DNA of 64,000 nt, taken from Flexivirga oryzae. Lineage in GTDB: Bacteria; Actinomycetota; Actinomycetes; Actinomycetales; Dermatophilaceae. The position numbers and the translations under genes were made by a program. Positions 1-8,498 of the stretch are shown here, piece by piece. The notes under the pieces were generated by a model, which was not told where the DNA came from, did not search any database, and saw only the letters and a program-made list of their open reading frames with translations. The stretch is from contig NZ_JACHVQ010000001.1 of NCBI RefSeq assembly GCF_014190805.1, forward strand, positions 930,001-994,000, read 5' to 3'. The stretch's first letter is position 1; each line of letters begins with the position of its first letter.

Positions 1-138
1 TTCGACGCCGAGGTCGCCGGGCGCTACCGCGACACGGTGCTCGTGCCGGGCGGCAGCAAGGACGCCGCCGACCTGGTCGCCGACTTCCTCGGCCGCCCCT
101 ACACGTTCGACGCCTACGCCGCCTGGCTGGCCGAGTGA
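1..138 (+). CDS. M3 family oligopeptidase, C-terminal fragment
   Basis: Only the last 45 codons are present; the gene enters from the left edge and stops with TGA at 136-138. The frame reads through a YRDTVLVPGGSKDAADLV stretch and then FLGRPYTFDAY. This is the usual C-terminal end of M3 zinc metallopeptidases (thimet oligopeptidase/Dcp type), which degrade short cytosolic peptides. The HExxH active site lies outside the window, so activity cannot be judged. The family call rests on recognising the conserved tail. Confidence 0.75.
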   Translation, partial: FDAEVAGRYRDTVLVPGGSKDAADLVADFLGRPYTFDAYAAWLAE

Positions 139-191
139 AATGTTCCGTCATACGACCTCGGCACCACGGCGGGTCGGCGGGGTGAGAACCT

Positions 192-1655
192 GTGCACATG
201 ACGCAGAACACATCGGCGGTTGACCGGGTCAAGAAGCAACTGTTCATCGGTGGCGAGTGGCGCGATGCGGAGGGTGGCAAGACCCTCGAGGTCGACAATC
301 CGGCGACCGGCGGCGAGCTGGCCCGGGTGGCCGACGCGTCGGTCGCGGACGGTGGCGCCGCACTGACCGCGGCGGCCGACGCCCAGGCGGAGTGGGCGAG
401 GACCGCGCCACGCGAGCGCAGCGAAATCCTGCGCCGCGCTTACGAACTCATCGTTCGCGACACCGACGTCTTCGCCGAGCTGATGACCCTGGAGATGGGC
501 AAGCCGCTGGCCGAGTCGCGTGGTGAGGTGGTGTACGGGTCGGAGTTCTTCCGCTGGTTCGCCGAGGAGGCGGTGCGTATTTCGGGTCGCTACTCGGTCG
601 CCCCGAACGGCGCGACCCGGCTGATGACGCTGAAGCAGCCGGTCGGCCCGACGCTGATGATCACGCCGTGGAACTTCCCGCTGGCGATGGGCACCCGCAA
701 GATCGGCCCGGCGGTCGCGGCCGGTTGCACGATGGTCGTCAAACCGGCGGCCGAGACCCCGTTGACGATGCTCTACCTCGCCCAGGTGATGCAGGAGGCG
801 GGGCTGCCGGCGGGCGTGCTCAACGTGGTCACCACGAGCGACAGCGGCGGCGTGATGGAGCCGCTGATCCGGGACCCGCGCTCGCGCAAGCTGACGTTCA
901 CCGGGTCGACCCCGGTGGGCCGCAAGCTGATCGAGCAGTCGGCGCAGCAGGTGCTGCGGGTGTCGATGGAGCTGGGCGGCAACGCGCCGTTCATCGTCTT
1001 CGACGACGCCGACCTGGACGCCGCGGTCGAGGGCGCGATGCTGGCGAAGATGCGCAACATCGGCGAGGCCTGCACGGCGGCCAACCGCTTCTTCGTGCAC
1101 GCGGACGTGGCGGCCGAGTTCAGCGAGAAGTTCGCCGCCCGGATGGCCGCACTGACCGTCGGCGACGGTATGGCGGACGGCGTCAACGTCGGCCCGCTGA
1201 TCAACGCCAAGGCCGTCGACAAGGTGACCGCCTTGGTCACGGACGCGACCGACCGCGGCGCGCGCGTGGTCACCGGCGGCGCGAAGGGTGAGGGTGCGGG
1301 CTTCTTCTTCAACCCGACCGTGATCACCGACCTGCCGGGCGACGCCGACATGGCTCGGGAGGAGATCTTCGGGCCGGTCGCCGCCATCCAGACCTTCACC
1401 GACGAGGACGAGGTCATCCGGCGGGCGAACGAGACCGAATACGGCCTGGTCGGCTACTTCTTCACCCGCGACTACGCCCGCGTGCTGCGGGTGAGCGAGG
1501 GCCTGGAGTACGGCATGGTCGGCGTCAACCAGGGCGTGGTGTCCAACCCCGCGGCGCCGTTCGGTGGGGTGAAGGCCAGCGGCTTCGGTCGCGAAGGCGG
1601 CTTCGAGGGCATCGAGGAGTACCTGGAGACCAAGTACGTCGGCCTCGCCCTCTGA
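192..1655 (+). CDS. gabD: NAD(P)-dependent succinate-semialdehyde dehydrogenase
   Basis: A 487-residue aldehyde dehydrogenase of normal family length. It should oxidise succinate semialdehyde to succinate in the cytosol, the last step of GABA degradation. The cofactor-binding segment FTGSTPVGR, the general base in MELGGN (Glu260) and the nucleophile in GEACTAANR (Cys294) are all present. The C-terminal PFGGVKASGFGREGG segment is typical of the SSADH branch. GTG at 192 is chosen because GGGGTGAG lies about 5 bases upstream; ATG at 198 is the alternative. No aminotransferase gene is adjacent, so substrate assignment is from family resemblance and other aldehydes remain possible. Confidence 0.85.
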   Translation: MHMTQNTSAVDRVKKQLFIGGEWRDAEGGKTLEVDNPATGGELARVADASVADGGAALTAAADAQAEWARTAPRERSEILRRAYELIVRDTDVFAELMTLEMGKPLAESRGEVVYGSEFFRWFAEEAVRISGRYSVAPNGATRLMTLKQPVGPTLMITPWNFPLAMGTRKIGPAVAAGCTMVVKPAAETPLTMLYLAQVMQEAGLPAGVLNVVTTSDSGGVMEPLIRDPRSRKLTFTGSTPVGRKLIEQSAQQVLRVSMELGGNAPFIVFDDADLDAAVEGAMLAKMRNIGEACTAANRFFVHADVAAEFSEKFAARMAALTVGDGMADGVNVGPLINAKAVDKVTALVTDATDRGARVVTGGAKGEGAGFFFNPTVITDLPGDADMAREEIFGPVAAIQTFTDEDEVIRRANETEYGLVGYFFTRDYARVLRVSEGLEYGMVGVNQGVVSNPAAPFGGVKASGFGREGGFEGIEEYLETKYVGLAL

Positions 1656-1738
1656 CCCGCGGGACCGACCCTGTGGACAACTTCTGCGGCGGATGAGCTC
1701 CTGCTCCTAGCCTCGTGCTGACGAGGAAGGAGCAGGCG

Positions 1739-2023
1739 ATGCAGGAGCTGGACGTCGCACCGGGATCGCTGGACCCGGTGGCCGCTGCGCTGCGCGCGGT
1801 GGACGACGGCGGTGCCACCAGGCTGGCGCGCGCCGTCGTCGAGGACCTGATCGACGGTCTCGGCGGGGACGGTTCCCTGGCCGATGCCGACGACATCCTG
1901 TCGCAGGTCGTGGACCTGCTTGCGCAGCGGACCAGCGGGATCGGTGACCGGCTGAGCGTGGCGGCCGGCGCCTACCGGCGCGCCGAATGGCTCGCCCGGC
2001 TGGCGATGGGCGATCCGCGGTGA
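1739..2023 (+). CDS. small putative type VII secretion target
   Basis: A 94-residue protein with no recognised enzymatic motif. ATG 1739 is preferred over an upstream GTG at 1715 because AGGAAGGAG (1724-1732) sits at good spacing. The protein is largely helical in character. Near its C-terminus it carries AAGAYRRAEW, which contains a YxxxE pattern (Tyr79, Glu83) like the YxxxD/E signal of type VII (ESX) substrates. Size and signal position resemble EspC-like substrates. Its stop codon overlaps the GTG of the next gene, which encodes a W-x-G protein, supporting a shared role. The ESX assignment is inference; no EccC ATPase or other ESX core gene is visible in the window. Confidence 0.5.
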   Translation: MQELDVAPGSLDPVAAALRAVDDGGATRLARAVVEDLIDGLGGDGSLADADDILSQVVDLLAQRTSGIGDRLSVAAGAYRRAEWLARLAMGDPR

Positions 2024-2685
2024 AGCCGCCAGAGGGCGACCCCGATCTGCTGCGGCGCGCGGGGCAGCGGTGCGGCCGGTTGGCGGCCGAGCTCGCAGCC
2101 GTCGAATCCAGCCTCGCGGTGGCTGCCGCCGGTCGCGGGATGCGGTGGTCCGGGACCGCCGCAGCCGCGTTCGGGGCGCGCACGACCGAGCATCGCCGGG
2201 TCGTCGCCGACACCCGGGTCGTCGTCGAGCGTCTCGGCGCGCTGGCGATCGCGTTCGCCGAGGAGCTGGCCGAGGCACAACGACGCGCCCGGACGACCGA
2301 CGCGAACGCCGCCACATCTGCGGCAGCCGACGAGCGAATCTCCTTGTCACGGGCGCGATTCCGTCGCCAGGTGCGTACCGCTCAGGCGGACCTGATCCAG
2401 GTTCGGCTGCGGCTCGCGCAGCCGTCCGGGCGGTGGACCGGCCCGGTGGTGCTCCCGCCAGGCCTGGGGACGCGCCCGGTGCCGTTGCCGCCGGGCAGAT
2501 GGACCGGACCGTTGCCGCCCCCGCCCGGTTCGAGCAGTCGTCCGGTGACATCGCCGGGTCGTTGGGCGGGCCCGGTGGTGCCGCCACCCGGCCTCGGAAC
2601 GCACCCGCTGCCGCTGCCCGCGCCCGCACGGGCCGCGCCGGTGGGGTCGGCGCCCCTCACCGGCGGCACGCGGGTGCCGGCATGA
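2020..2685 (+). CDS. W-x-G protein with proline-rich tail
   Basis: A 221-residue protein of two parts. Residues 1-125 are alpha-helical in character with a W-S-G motif (Trp43-Gly45) between two helices, as in WXG100-type ESX proteins. Residues 138-200 are a Pro/Gly-rich tail with three repeats beginning RWTG or RWAG (at 138, 160 and 181). The start GTG 2020 overlaps the upstream TGA as GTGA, favouring translational coupling over the longer ATG 1987 form. The next gene begins inside this one's stop codon (ATGA). It may be a secreted or surface partner of the preceding small protein. It is longer than a classical WXG100 protein, so a looser ESX-associated role or an unrelated coiled-coil protein is possible. 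Confidence 0.5.
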   Translation: MKPPEGDPDLLRRAGQRCGRLAAELAAVESSLAVAAAGRGMRWSGTAAAAFGARTTEHRRVVADTRVVVERLGALAIAFAEELAEAQRRARTTDANAATSAAADERISLSRARFRRQVRTAQADLIQVRLRLAQPSGRWTGPVVLPPGLGTRPVPLPPGRWTGPLPPPPGSSSRPVTSPGRWAGPVVPPPGLGTHPLPLPAPARAAPVGSAPLTGGTRVPA

Positions 2686-3428
2686 GGGAGATCGCCCCGC
2701 TGGTGCAGTTCACCGACGAGGAGTTGCTGCTGCTCGGGGCCGAGCATCCGGCGGTCGACACGCCATACCTGAGCTCCCTGGAGCCGGCACACCGTCAGCT
2801 GGCGGCGCAGGTGGCCTACCGCTCCCTGTGCTCGCACGGCGCGATCGCGGTGGACGGCGGCGTGGGTCTGGAGCTGCCGGAGTCCTACGTCACCATGCTG
2901 CGGCTGCGAGCCGGTGCCTCGTCGATCCTGGTCGTCAGCAAGGCGACGGTCGACGCCGGGCTGATGCGCTATCACCATCTGGGCGCCGACACGATCGTGC
3001 TGGAGGACGTCAGCGACGCGGGTGCGCACCTGTTCCGGCTTGCCCCGCGAGCTGACCTGCGCCGCTCGCTGCGGGCGTTCTGCTCCGTCCCGGGCGCTGC
3101 CGACGGCAGCGGTGAGACGATCACGCTGACCGAGGCGTCGTTCACGGCCGGCGCTTCCGGCGCGCAGCTGTGGGGTGACGGCCTGGCACAGTTCGATGCG
3201 ACCGTATGGCGGGCCGGTGGCGCGGGTGCCGCACCGGTGCTCGGTCACCTGGCCGGGACGCACGGCAGCTGGTCCGTGCACCGGCCGGCGACCCCGCAGC
3301 AGCAGGTGGCGACGGTCGAACTGCGGCCGATCCGGGTCGACAGTATCGCCGACTCGATCCTGGGCACGTTCGTGGATGACGAGGGCGACGACCCCGAACG
3401 CCCCGAATGGCATTTAATGAGAGCGTGA
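2682..3428 (+). CDS. hypothetical protein, possible EspG-like ESX-associated factor
   Basis: A 248-residue soluble protein of mixed alpha/beta character with no catalytic motif I recognise. ATG 2682 overlaps the previous stop (ATGA), and its own stop overlaps the GTG of dxr (GTGA), so it sits within a four-gene run of 4-base overlaps. Length, an acidic N-terminus followed by a predicted beta-rich core, and partnership with a W-x-G protein resemble EspG-type ESX chaperones, which bind substrates in the cytosol. That comparison is structural intuition, not motif evidence. The honest product name is hypothetical protein. Confidence 0.4.
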   Translation: MREIAPLVQFTDEELLLLGAEHPAVDTPYLSSLEPAHRQLAAQVAYRSLCSHGAIAVDGGVGLELPESYVTMLRLRAGASSILVVSKATVDAGLMRYHHLGADTIVLEDVSDAGAHLFRLAPRADLRRSLRAFCSVPGAADGSGETITLTEASFTAGASGAQLWGDGLAQFDATVWRAGGAGAAPVLGHLAGTHGSWSVHRPATPQQQVATVELRPIRVDSIADSILGTFVDDEGDDPERPEWHLMRA

Positions 3429-4621
3429 CCGCCTCCACCGCAGCCCGCCGTTCCGTCGCCATCCTGGGATCCACCGGGTCGATCGGCACGCAGGCGATCG
3501 ACATCATCACCCGCAACCCGGATCGGTTCGGTGTCGCCGCGCTCAGCGCCGGAGGCGGTCAGCCGAGGCTGATCGCCCAGCAGGCCGTGCAGTCGAGGGT
3601 GCCGCTGATCGGCCTGGCGAGCGGTGACCCGGCGGAGTTCACGGCGTTGCTGCAGGACGAGGCACGCGCCGCAGGCGTTTCGTCATACACCCCCGAAGTG
3701 CTCGTCGGTGACGACGCTTCCGAACAGGTCGCCCGGTGCGGGGCCGATGTCGTGCTCAACGGCATCACCGGCTCGATCGGGCTGCGCCCGACGCTCGCGG
3801 CGCTGGCAGCGGGCTCCACGCTGGCACTGGCCAACAAGGAGTCCCTGATCGTCGGCGGGCCGGTCGTCAAACGTGCCGCAGCACCCGGCCAGATCGTCCC
3901 GGTCGACAGCGAACACTCGGCGATCGCGCAGAGCCTGCGTGCGGGGACCGACCGCGAGGTGCGACGGCTGGTGATCACCGCCAGCGGCGGACCGTTCCGC
4001 GGGGTGCCGTTCGACGAGCTGAAGAAGGTCACCCCCGAGCAGGCGCTGGCGCACCCGAACTTCGCAATGGGCAAGGTCATCACCACCAACTCGGCGACGC
4101 TGGTCAACAAGGGTCTGGAGGTGATCGAGGCGCACCTGCTCTTCGACGTCCCCTTCGAGCGGATCGACGTCGTGGTCCACCCGCAGCAGTTCATCCACTC
4201 GATGGTGGAGTTCGTCGACGGAGCGGTGGTCGCCCAGATCGGGCTGCCGACCATGCTCGTGCCGATCTCGCTCGGGCTCGGCTGGCCCGACCGGGTGCCG
4301 GACGCGGAGACACCGATCGACTGGACGAAGGCGTCGGACTGGCGGTTCGAGCCACTGGACGACGCGGCCTTCCCGGCGGTGCAGCTGGCCCGGCAGGTGG
4401 GGATGGCCGGCGCCACCTATCCCGCCGTCTACAACGCGGCCAACGAGGAGTGCGTGGCCGCCTTCCACGGCGGGCTGCTCAACTTCCCGGACATCGTCGG
4501 CACCGTGCAGCGCGTGGTGGACGACCACGTGGCGTCCCCCGGTGAGCTGACCGTCGACGACGTGCTCGCGGCGGAGACCTGGGCCCGCGCTCGCGCCCAG
4601 GAGCTTCTCGCTCGTTCTTAA
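3425..4621 (+). CDS. dxr: 1-deoxy-D-xylulose-5-phosphate reductoisomerase
   Basis: A 398-residue enzyme that converts DXP to 2-C-methyl-D-erythritol 4-phosphate with NADPH, the committed step of the MEP isoprenoid pathway. The NADPH fold motif GSTGSIGTQ is at residues 15-23. LANKESLIVGG, SEHSAIAQ and NSATLVNKGLEVIEAH carry the metal- and substrate-binding residues. The GTG start at 3425 overlaps the preceding stop and gives an N-terminus of ordinary length; ATG 3407 would add six residues. The site-2 protease gene follows after 23 bases, and ispG from the same pathway lies further on, as in other actinobacteria. Confidence 0.95.
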   Translation: MTASTAARRSVAILGSTGSIGTQAIDIITRNPDRFGVAALSAGGGQPRLIAQQAVQSRVPLIGLASGDPAEFTALLQDEARAAGVSSYTPEVLVGDDASEQVARCGADVVLNGITGSIGLRPTLAALAAGSTLALANKESLIVGGPVVKRAAAPGQIVPVDSEHSAIAQSLRAGTDREVRRLVITASGGPFRGVPFDELKKVTPEQALAHPNFAMGKVITTNSATLVNKGLEVIEAHLLFDVPFERIDVVVHPQQFIHSMVEFVDGAVVAQIGLPTMLVPISLGLGWPDRVPDAETPIDWTKASDWRFEPLDDAAFPAVQLARQVGMAGATYPAVYNAANEECVAAFHGGLLNFPDIVGTVQRVVDDHVASPGELTVDDVLAAETWARARAQELLARS

Positions 4622-4644
4622 GTCCGCATGAGACGCTGGTAGAC

Positions 4645-5976
4645 GTGTTGTTCCTGGTCGGTGTGCTCATCATGGTGCTCGGTATCGGCGTGTCCATCGC
4701 GCTGCACGAGCTGGGGCACCTCACGCCCGCGAAGCTCTTCGGGGTCAAGGTCACGCAGTACATGGTCGGGTTCGGCCCGACCATCTGGTCGCGTCGGCGC
4801 GGGGAGACCGAATACGGGCTGAAGGCGATCCCGCTCGGTGGCTACATCCGGATGATCGGCATGTTCCCGCCGCGACCGGGTGAGGAGGAGGGCTACATCC
4901 GGGCGTCGTCGACCGGCCGGTTCACCCAGCTGGCCGACCAGATGCGCGAGGACGCCTACGAGCACATCGGACCGCAGGACGCCGACCGGGTCTTCTACAA
5001 GCTGCCGACCTGGAAGAAGGTCGTCATCATGTTCGGCGGGCCGTTCATGAACCTGGTGATCGCGCTGGTGTTGCTGCTGATCATCGCCAGCGGCATCGGC
5101 CTGCCGGTGCAGAAGACCGCCGACATCTTCGCCGTGCAGACCTGCTCGCCGACAGCGGCCTCCGCGGCGCCGAAGGACTGCGCCGCCGACGGGCGCACCG
5201 CGGCCGCGGGCGCGGGGCTGCGCAAGGGTGACCGGATCGTCTCGATCGACGGCCGCACCATCACCACGACCACGCAGTTCACCGACGTGGTGCGTGCCCA
5301 CGCCGGCGACCGGATCCCGCTGGTCGTCCGGCGCGACGGCCGCCTCGTGCACCTGCAGGTGACCCCGCAGCTGCAGCGGATGGCCAAACTGGACAGTAAC
5401 GGCAACGAGGTCGTCAACTGGAAGGGCGAGGTCGAGTATGCCGACGTCGGCGTGATCGGCGCCTCGATCAGCGGCACCTTCCGCGACGAACGCCAGTCCG
5501 TCCCCGAGGCGTTCGGCACGTTCGGCGGTGCCCTGAAGCAGACCTCCGCGGTGTTCCTGAAGATCCCGCAGAAGATGGTCGGTGTCTGGAACGCCGCGTT
5601 CAGCGGCGGCACGCGCGATCAGAACAGTCCACAGTCGGTGGTCGGTGTGGGCCGCGCCGCCGGTGACGTCGCCGACTCGAAGTACGCATCGACGCAGGAC
5701 AAGATCGTCTTCCTGCTGATGATCATCGCGTCCCTCAACCTCGCGTTGTTCGTGTTCAACCTGGTGCCGCTGCTGCCGCTCGACGGCGGCCATATCGCCG
5801 GCGCGCTCTGGGAGGCCGTCAAGCGGCAGATCGCCCGCGCCCGCGGCATCAAGGGCCCCGTCTACGTCGACGTCGCCAAGGCGCTGCCGCTGGCCTACGG
5901 GGTCTCCATCGTGCTGCTGGTGATGTTCGCGTTGCTGGCGTATGCCGACATCGTCAACCCGGTGAAGCTGGGCTGA
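4645..5976 (+). CDS. rip1: site-2 intramembrane zinc metalloprotease (RseP/Rip1 family)
   Basis: A 443-residue M50B protease that cleaves membrane-anchored anti-sigma factors or remnant signal peptides within the membrane. The first membrane helix carries HELGH (His21, Glu22, His25), the zinc ligands and catalytic Glu. A second helix near residues 128-152 (FGGPFMNLVIALV) is followed by a PDZ-like domain at about 185-255. The C-terminal LVPLLPLDGGH supplies the third ligand (Asp380), and a last helix ends the protein. The start is GTG 4645. The position directly after dxr and upstream of ispG matches the Rip1 locus of mycobacteria, so the Rip1 name is by synteny and family; the actual substrates are unknown. 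Confidence 0.9.
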   Translation: MLFLVGVLIMVLGIGVSIALHELGHLTPAKLFGVKVTQYMVGFGPTIWSRRRGETEYGLKAIPLGGYIRMIGMFPPRPGEEEGYIRASSTGRFTQLADQMREDAYEHIGPQDADRVFYKLPTWKKVVIMFGGPFMNLVIALVLLLIIASGIGLPVQKTADIFAVQTCSPTAASAAPKDCAADGRTAAAGAGLRKGDRIVSIDGRTITTTTQFTDVVRAHAGDRIPLVVRRDGRLVHLQVTPQLQRMAKLDSNGNEVVNWKGEVEYADVGVIGASISGTFRDERQSVPEAFGTFGGALKQTSAVFLKIPQKMVGVWNAAFSGGTRDQNSPQSVVGVGRAAGDVADSKYASTQDKIVFLLMIIASLNLALFVFNLVPLLPLDGGHIAGALWEAVKRQIARARGIKGPVYVDVAKALPLAYGVSIVLLVMFALLAYADIVNPVKLG

Positions 5977-6042
5977 CCCGCGCCACGGTTTCGCCCGAAA
6001 ACCGGTGGCTGCGGGCGGGGCCGCTGCGGCACGGTGGTCGCC

Positions 6043-6777
6043 ATGACGAGCAGCAGCGATCTCTGGGACGAGGCGACCGCCGAACGGTACGACGAGGAGT
6101 CGTCCTTCATGTTCACGCCGAAGGTGCTGGACCCGGCGGTCGACCTGCTGGCCGGGCTCGCCGGTGGCGGACCCGCGCTGGAGTTCGCGATCGGCACCGG
6201 CCGGGTGGCGATCCCGTTGGCGGACAAGGGGATCCAGGTCAGCGGGATCGAGCTGTCGGCCCCGATGGCGGCTCGTCTGCGCGCGAAGCGCGACGACATA
6301 CCCGTGACTGTCGGCGACATGGCCACGACCGTCGTCGACGGACGGTTCTCGCTGGTCTACCTGGTGTGGAACGGGCTGGGCAACGTGCGCACCCAGGACG
6401 AACAGGTGGAGGTCTTCCGCAACGCCGCCCGCCACCTCGCCCCGGGCGGACGGTTCGTCATCGAGCTGTGGATCCCGGGCGTCCGGCGCCTGCCGCCGGG
6501 CGGTGTCGCCGTGCCGTTCCACGTCGGCGAGGAGCACGCCGGCTTCGACACGTACGACCTGGCGACCCAGCAGGGCACCTCGCACCACTACACGCGCGCG
6601 CCGGACGGCACGTTCCGTTACGGCACCAGCAACTTCCGGTACGTCTGGCCGGCCGAGTGCGATCTGATGGCCCGGCTGGCGGGTATGACGCTCGAGCGAC
6701 GGGTCGCGGACTGGAGCGGCGCGGAGTTCACCGGGGACAGCGAGAGCCACGTGTCGGTCTGGCGCACCGCCGGGTGA
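6043..6777 (+). CDS. class I SAM-dependent methyltransferase
   Basis: A 244-residue Rossmann-type methyltransferase. Motif I reads LEFAIGTGRVAIPL (about residues 48-61), and the acidic end of strand 2 follows in SGIELS. A glycine-rich APGGRFVIELW segment marks motif III. The substrate cannot be deduced. ATG 6043 is preferred; GTG 6034 is an in-frame alternative. The gene lies between the site-2 protease gene and a convergent permease gene and is not part of the conserved dxr-rip-ispG block, so it was probably inserted there. A strong hairpin follows its stop. Confidence 0.8.
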   Translation: MTSSSDLWDEATAERYDEESSFMFTPKVLDPAVDLLAGLAGGGPALEFAIGTGRVAIPLADKGIQVSGIELSAPMAARLRAKRDDIPVTVGDMATTVVDGRFSLVYLVWNGLGNVRTQDEQVEVFRNAARHLAPGGRFVIELWIPGVRRLPPGGVAVPFHVGEEHAGFDTYDLATQQGTSHHYTRAPDGTFRYGTSNFRYVWPAECDLMARLAGMTLERRVADWSGAEFTGDSESHVSVWRTAG

Positions 6778-6794
6778 TCGGCGCCCGGAACAGG

Positions 6795-6830
6795 CGTCGT
6801 GCCGGCCCACTGCGGTGGACCGGCACGACG
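6795..6830. terminator. bidirectional hairpin between convergent genes
   Basis: CGTCGTGCCGG (6795-6805) is the exact reverse complement of CCGGCACGACG (6820-6830). After one mismatch the stem continues for four more pairs (6807-6810 with 6815-6818), closed by a TGCG loop. It lies 17 bases after the methyltransferase stop and 29 bases before the permease stop codon on the other strand. It is well placed to end transcription from both sides. There is no T-run, as is common in actinobacterial terminators. Confidence 0.75.
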
Positions 6831-6858
6831 GTGTTCGAAACGGAGTGTCGACCGCTGG

Positions 6859-8391
6859 TCAGTGGGCGGTCACGCTCCACGGGGGTGGATCGTCGGTGAC
6901 TCCCTGATCCCTCGGGGCGGGCTGCTCCGGGTTCGTGGCGGTGAAGTCGTCCTGTGCATGCTGCCGCCGGCGGCGAGGTTCGGAGTGGGGGATGTCGTCC
7001 TCGAGGCGCTCGCCGAACTGCTCGAGGCGGTTCTCGCGCTCGGAGAAGACCGACGCTCCCGGCTTGTTGCCCCACGTCCACTCGTTGAAGAAGATGTTGA
7101 GGACCACGGCGCTGATCGCGGCGGCGCTGATGCCGGATCCCATGATCACGCCGAACCAGTCCGGGAACTTGTTCCAGAACGTCGGCATCGCGATCGGGAT
7201 GACGCCGAAGCCGAACGCCACCGAGATGATGACCAGGTTGAGGCCGTTCTCGTAGTCGACCCGCGCCAGGGTGCGTATGCCGCTGGCGGTGACCGAACCG
7301 AACAGGATGATGCCCGCACCACCCAGGACCGGTGAGGGGATACCCGCGACGATCGCACCCACGACGGGTAGCAGACCGAGCACGACCAGCACGCCACCGC
7401 CGGTGGCGACCGCGAAGCGGCTCTTGATCCCGGTGAGGGCGACCAGGCCGACGTTCTGCGCGAACGCGCTCGCCGGGAAGCTGCCGAAGAACGGCGCCAC
7501 CGTGGTGGCGGCCATGTCGGCCCGCAGGCCGGCGGCGACCCGCTTGTCGTCGACCTCGGTCCCGACGATCTCACCGATGGCCAGGATGTCGGCCGTCGTC
7601 TCGGTCATGATCACCAGGACGACGATCACCATCGAGATGATGGCGCCGACCTGGAACTGCGGGGAACCGAAGTGCAGGATCTGCGGGAGCGCGACGACCT
7701 TGGCGTCCTTCACCCCGGAGAAGTCAGCGTGCCCGGTGGCGGCGGCCACGATGGTGCCGATGACCATGCCGATGAGGATCGACAGCCGGGAGATCGCGCC
7801 CTGGAAGAGGCGGCTGATCAGCACGATGATCAGCAGGGTGAGTCCGGCGAAGCCGATGTTCGCCGGTGACCCGAAGTCCTTGGCGCCGGAGTCGCCACCC
7901 ATGCACCAGGTGAACGCGGTGGGCATCAGCGATGCGCCGATCACGGTGATGATCGACCCGGTCACGACGGCGGGGAAGAATCGCACGATGCGGGCGAAGT
8001 ACGTCGAGGCGATCACGCCGAAGATGCCGGCGACGATGATGGCGCCGAGCACCGGACGGACGCCGTCCTTGCTGGCGATGGACACCATGGTCGAGACGCT
8101 GGCGAACGACACGCCCTGCACGATGGGCAGCCGGCTGCCGACCGGGCCGATGCCGAGGGTCTGCAGCAGGGTCGCGAGGCCGCTGATGAACAGGCCGGCG
8201 GTCACGAGCAGCGCGATGTCCGAGGACTTCATGTGCGCGGCTCCGCCGACAATGATGGGTGGGGCGATCACTCCGCCATACATCGTCAGGATGTGTTGGG
8301 TGCCGTAGGTGATCAGGCGACCGGGACCGTACATCGTGTCCTCTGGCCGACCCTGATACTTCGACTCACCCTCGCGTCGTAGGAGTTTCAC
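6859..8391 (-). CDS. NCS2 family nucleobase (xanthine/uracil) permease
   Basis: A roughly 510-residue polytopic membrane protein with about 12-14 hydrophobic segments, followed by a charged cytoplasmic tail of about 60 residues. The family signature appears in TETTADILAIGEIVG, and FFGSFPASAFAQNVGLV matches the second conserved loop. It should import purine or pyrimidine bases by cation symport. The frame is open up to 8529, but the first 46 codons do not look like protein of this family. GTG 8391 gives MKLLRRE with GAGG at suitable spacing and is preferred; GTG 8400 is also possible. A short upstream reading frame with a strong ribosome-binding site precedes it. Substrate specificity is not readable. 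Confidence 0.85.
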   Translation of the reverse strand: MKLLRREGESKYQGRPEDTMYGPGRLITYGTQHILTMYGGVIAPPIIVGGAAHMKSSDIALLVTAGLFISGLATLLQTLGIGPVGSRLPIVQGVSFASVSTMVSIASKDGVRPVLGAIIVAGIFGVIASTYFARIVRFFPAVVTGSIITVIGASLMPTAFTWCMGGDSGAKDFGSPANIGFAGLTLLIIVLISRLFQGAISRLSILIGMVIGTIVAAATGHADFSGVKDAKVVALPQILHFGSPQFQVGAIISMVIVVLVIMTETTADILAIGEIVGTEVDDKRVAAGLRADMAATTVAPFFGSFPASAFAQNVGLVALTGIKSRFAVATGGGVLVVLGLLPVVGAIVAGIPSPVLGGAGIILFGSVTASGIRTLARVDYENGLNLVIISVAFGFGVIPIAMPTFWNKFPDWFGVIMGSGISAAAISAVVLNIFFNEWTWGNKPGASVFSERENRLEQFGERLEDDIPHSEPRRRRQHAQDDFTATNPEQPAPRDQGVTDDPPPWSVTAH

Positions 8392-8402
8392 GGCGCTCAC
8401 CC

Positions 8403-8462
8403 TCAGCAGCTGCCCGGCACGGGGTGCCAGGCGTGGGGCGCGGATTTCAGCTTGCTGGTCAT
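8403..8462 (-). other. 19-codon upstream reading frame (possible leader peptide)
   Basis: On the minus strand a perfect GGAGGA (complement of 8472-8477) lies 9 bases before ATG (8462). The frame encodes MTSKLKSAPHAWHPVPGSC and stops with TGA at 8405-8403. That stop sits 11 bases before the preferred permease GTG, in another frame. The permease itself lacks an equally good ribosome-binding site, so coupling or attenuation is plausible. It could also be the remnant of an earlier N-terminus lost by frameshift. Confidence 0.4.
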
Positions 8463-8485
8463 GAGGTGGAATCCTCCATCTACTA

Positions 8486-8498
8486 TCCGCAGTGCGGA
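8486..8498. promoter_or_regulatory. dyad TCCGCA-G-TGCGGA upstream of the permease
   Basis: A perfect 6+1+6 dyad lies just upstream of the ribosome-binding site of the 19-codon frame, within the divergent region between the permease and ispG. Its size and symmetry resemble operators of small dimeric regulators such as the IclR or GntR families. No regulator gene is adjacent, so the protein that binds is unknown. Confidence 0.35.

Noticed and set aside
4618..6810. Long minus-strand open frame (about 730 codons) opposite rip1 and the methyltransferase gene
   Set aside because: It is low-complexity Arg/His/Asp-rich sequence caused by high third-position GC of the plus-strand genes, whose motifs are clear.
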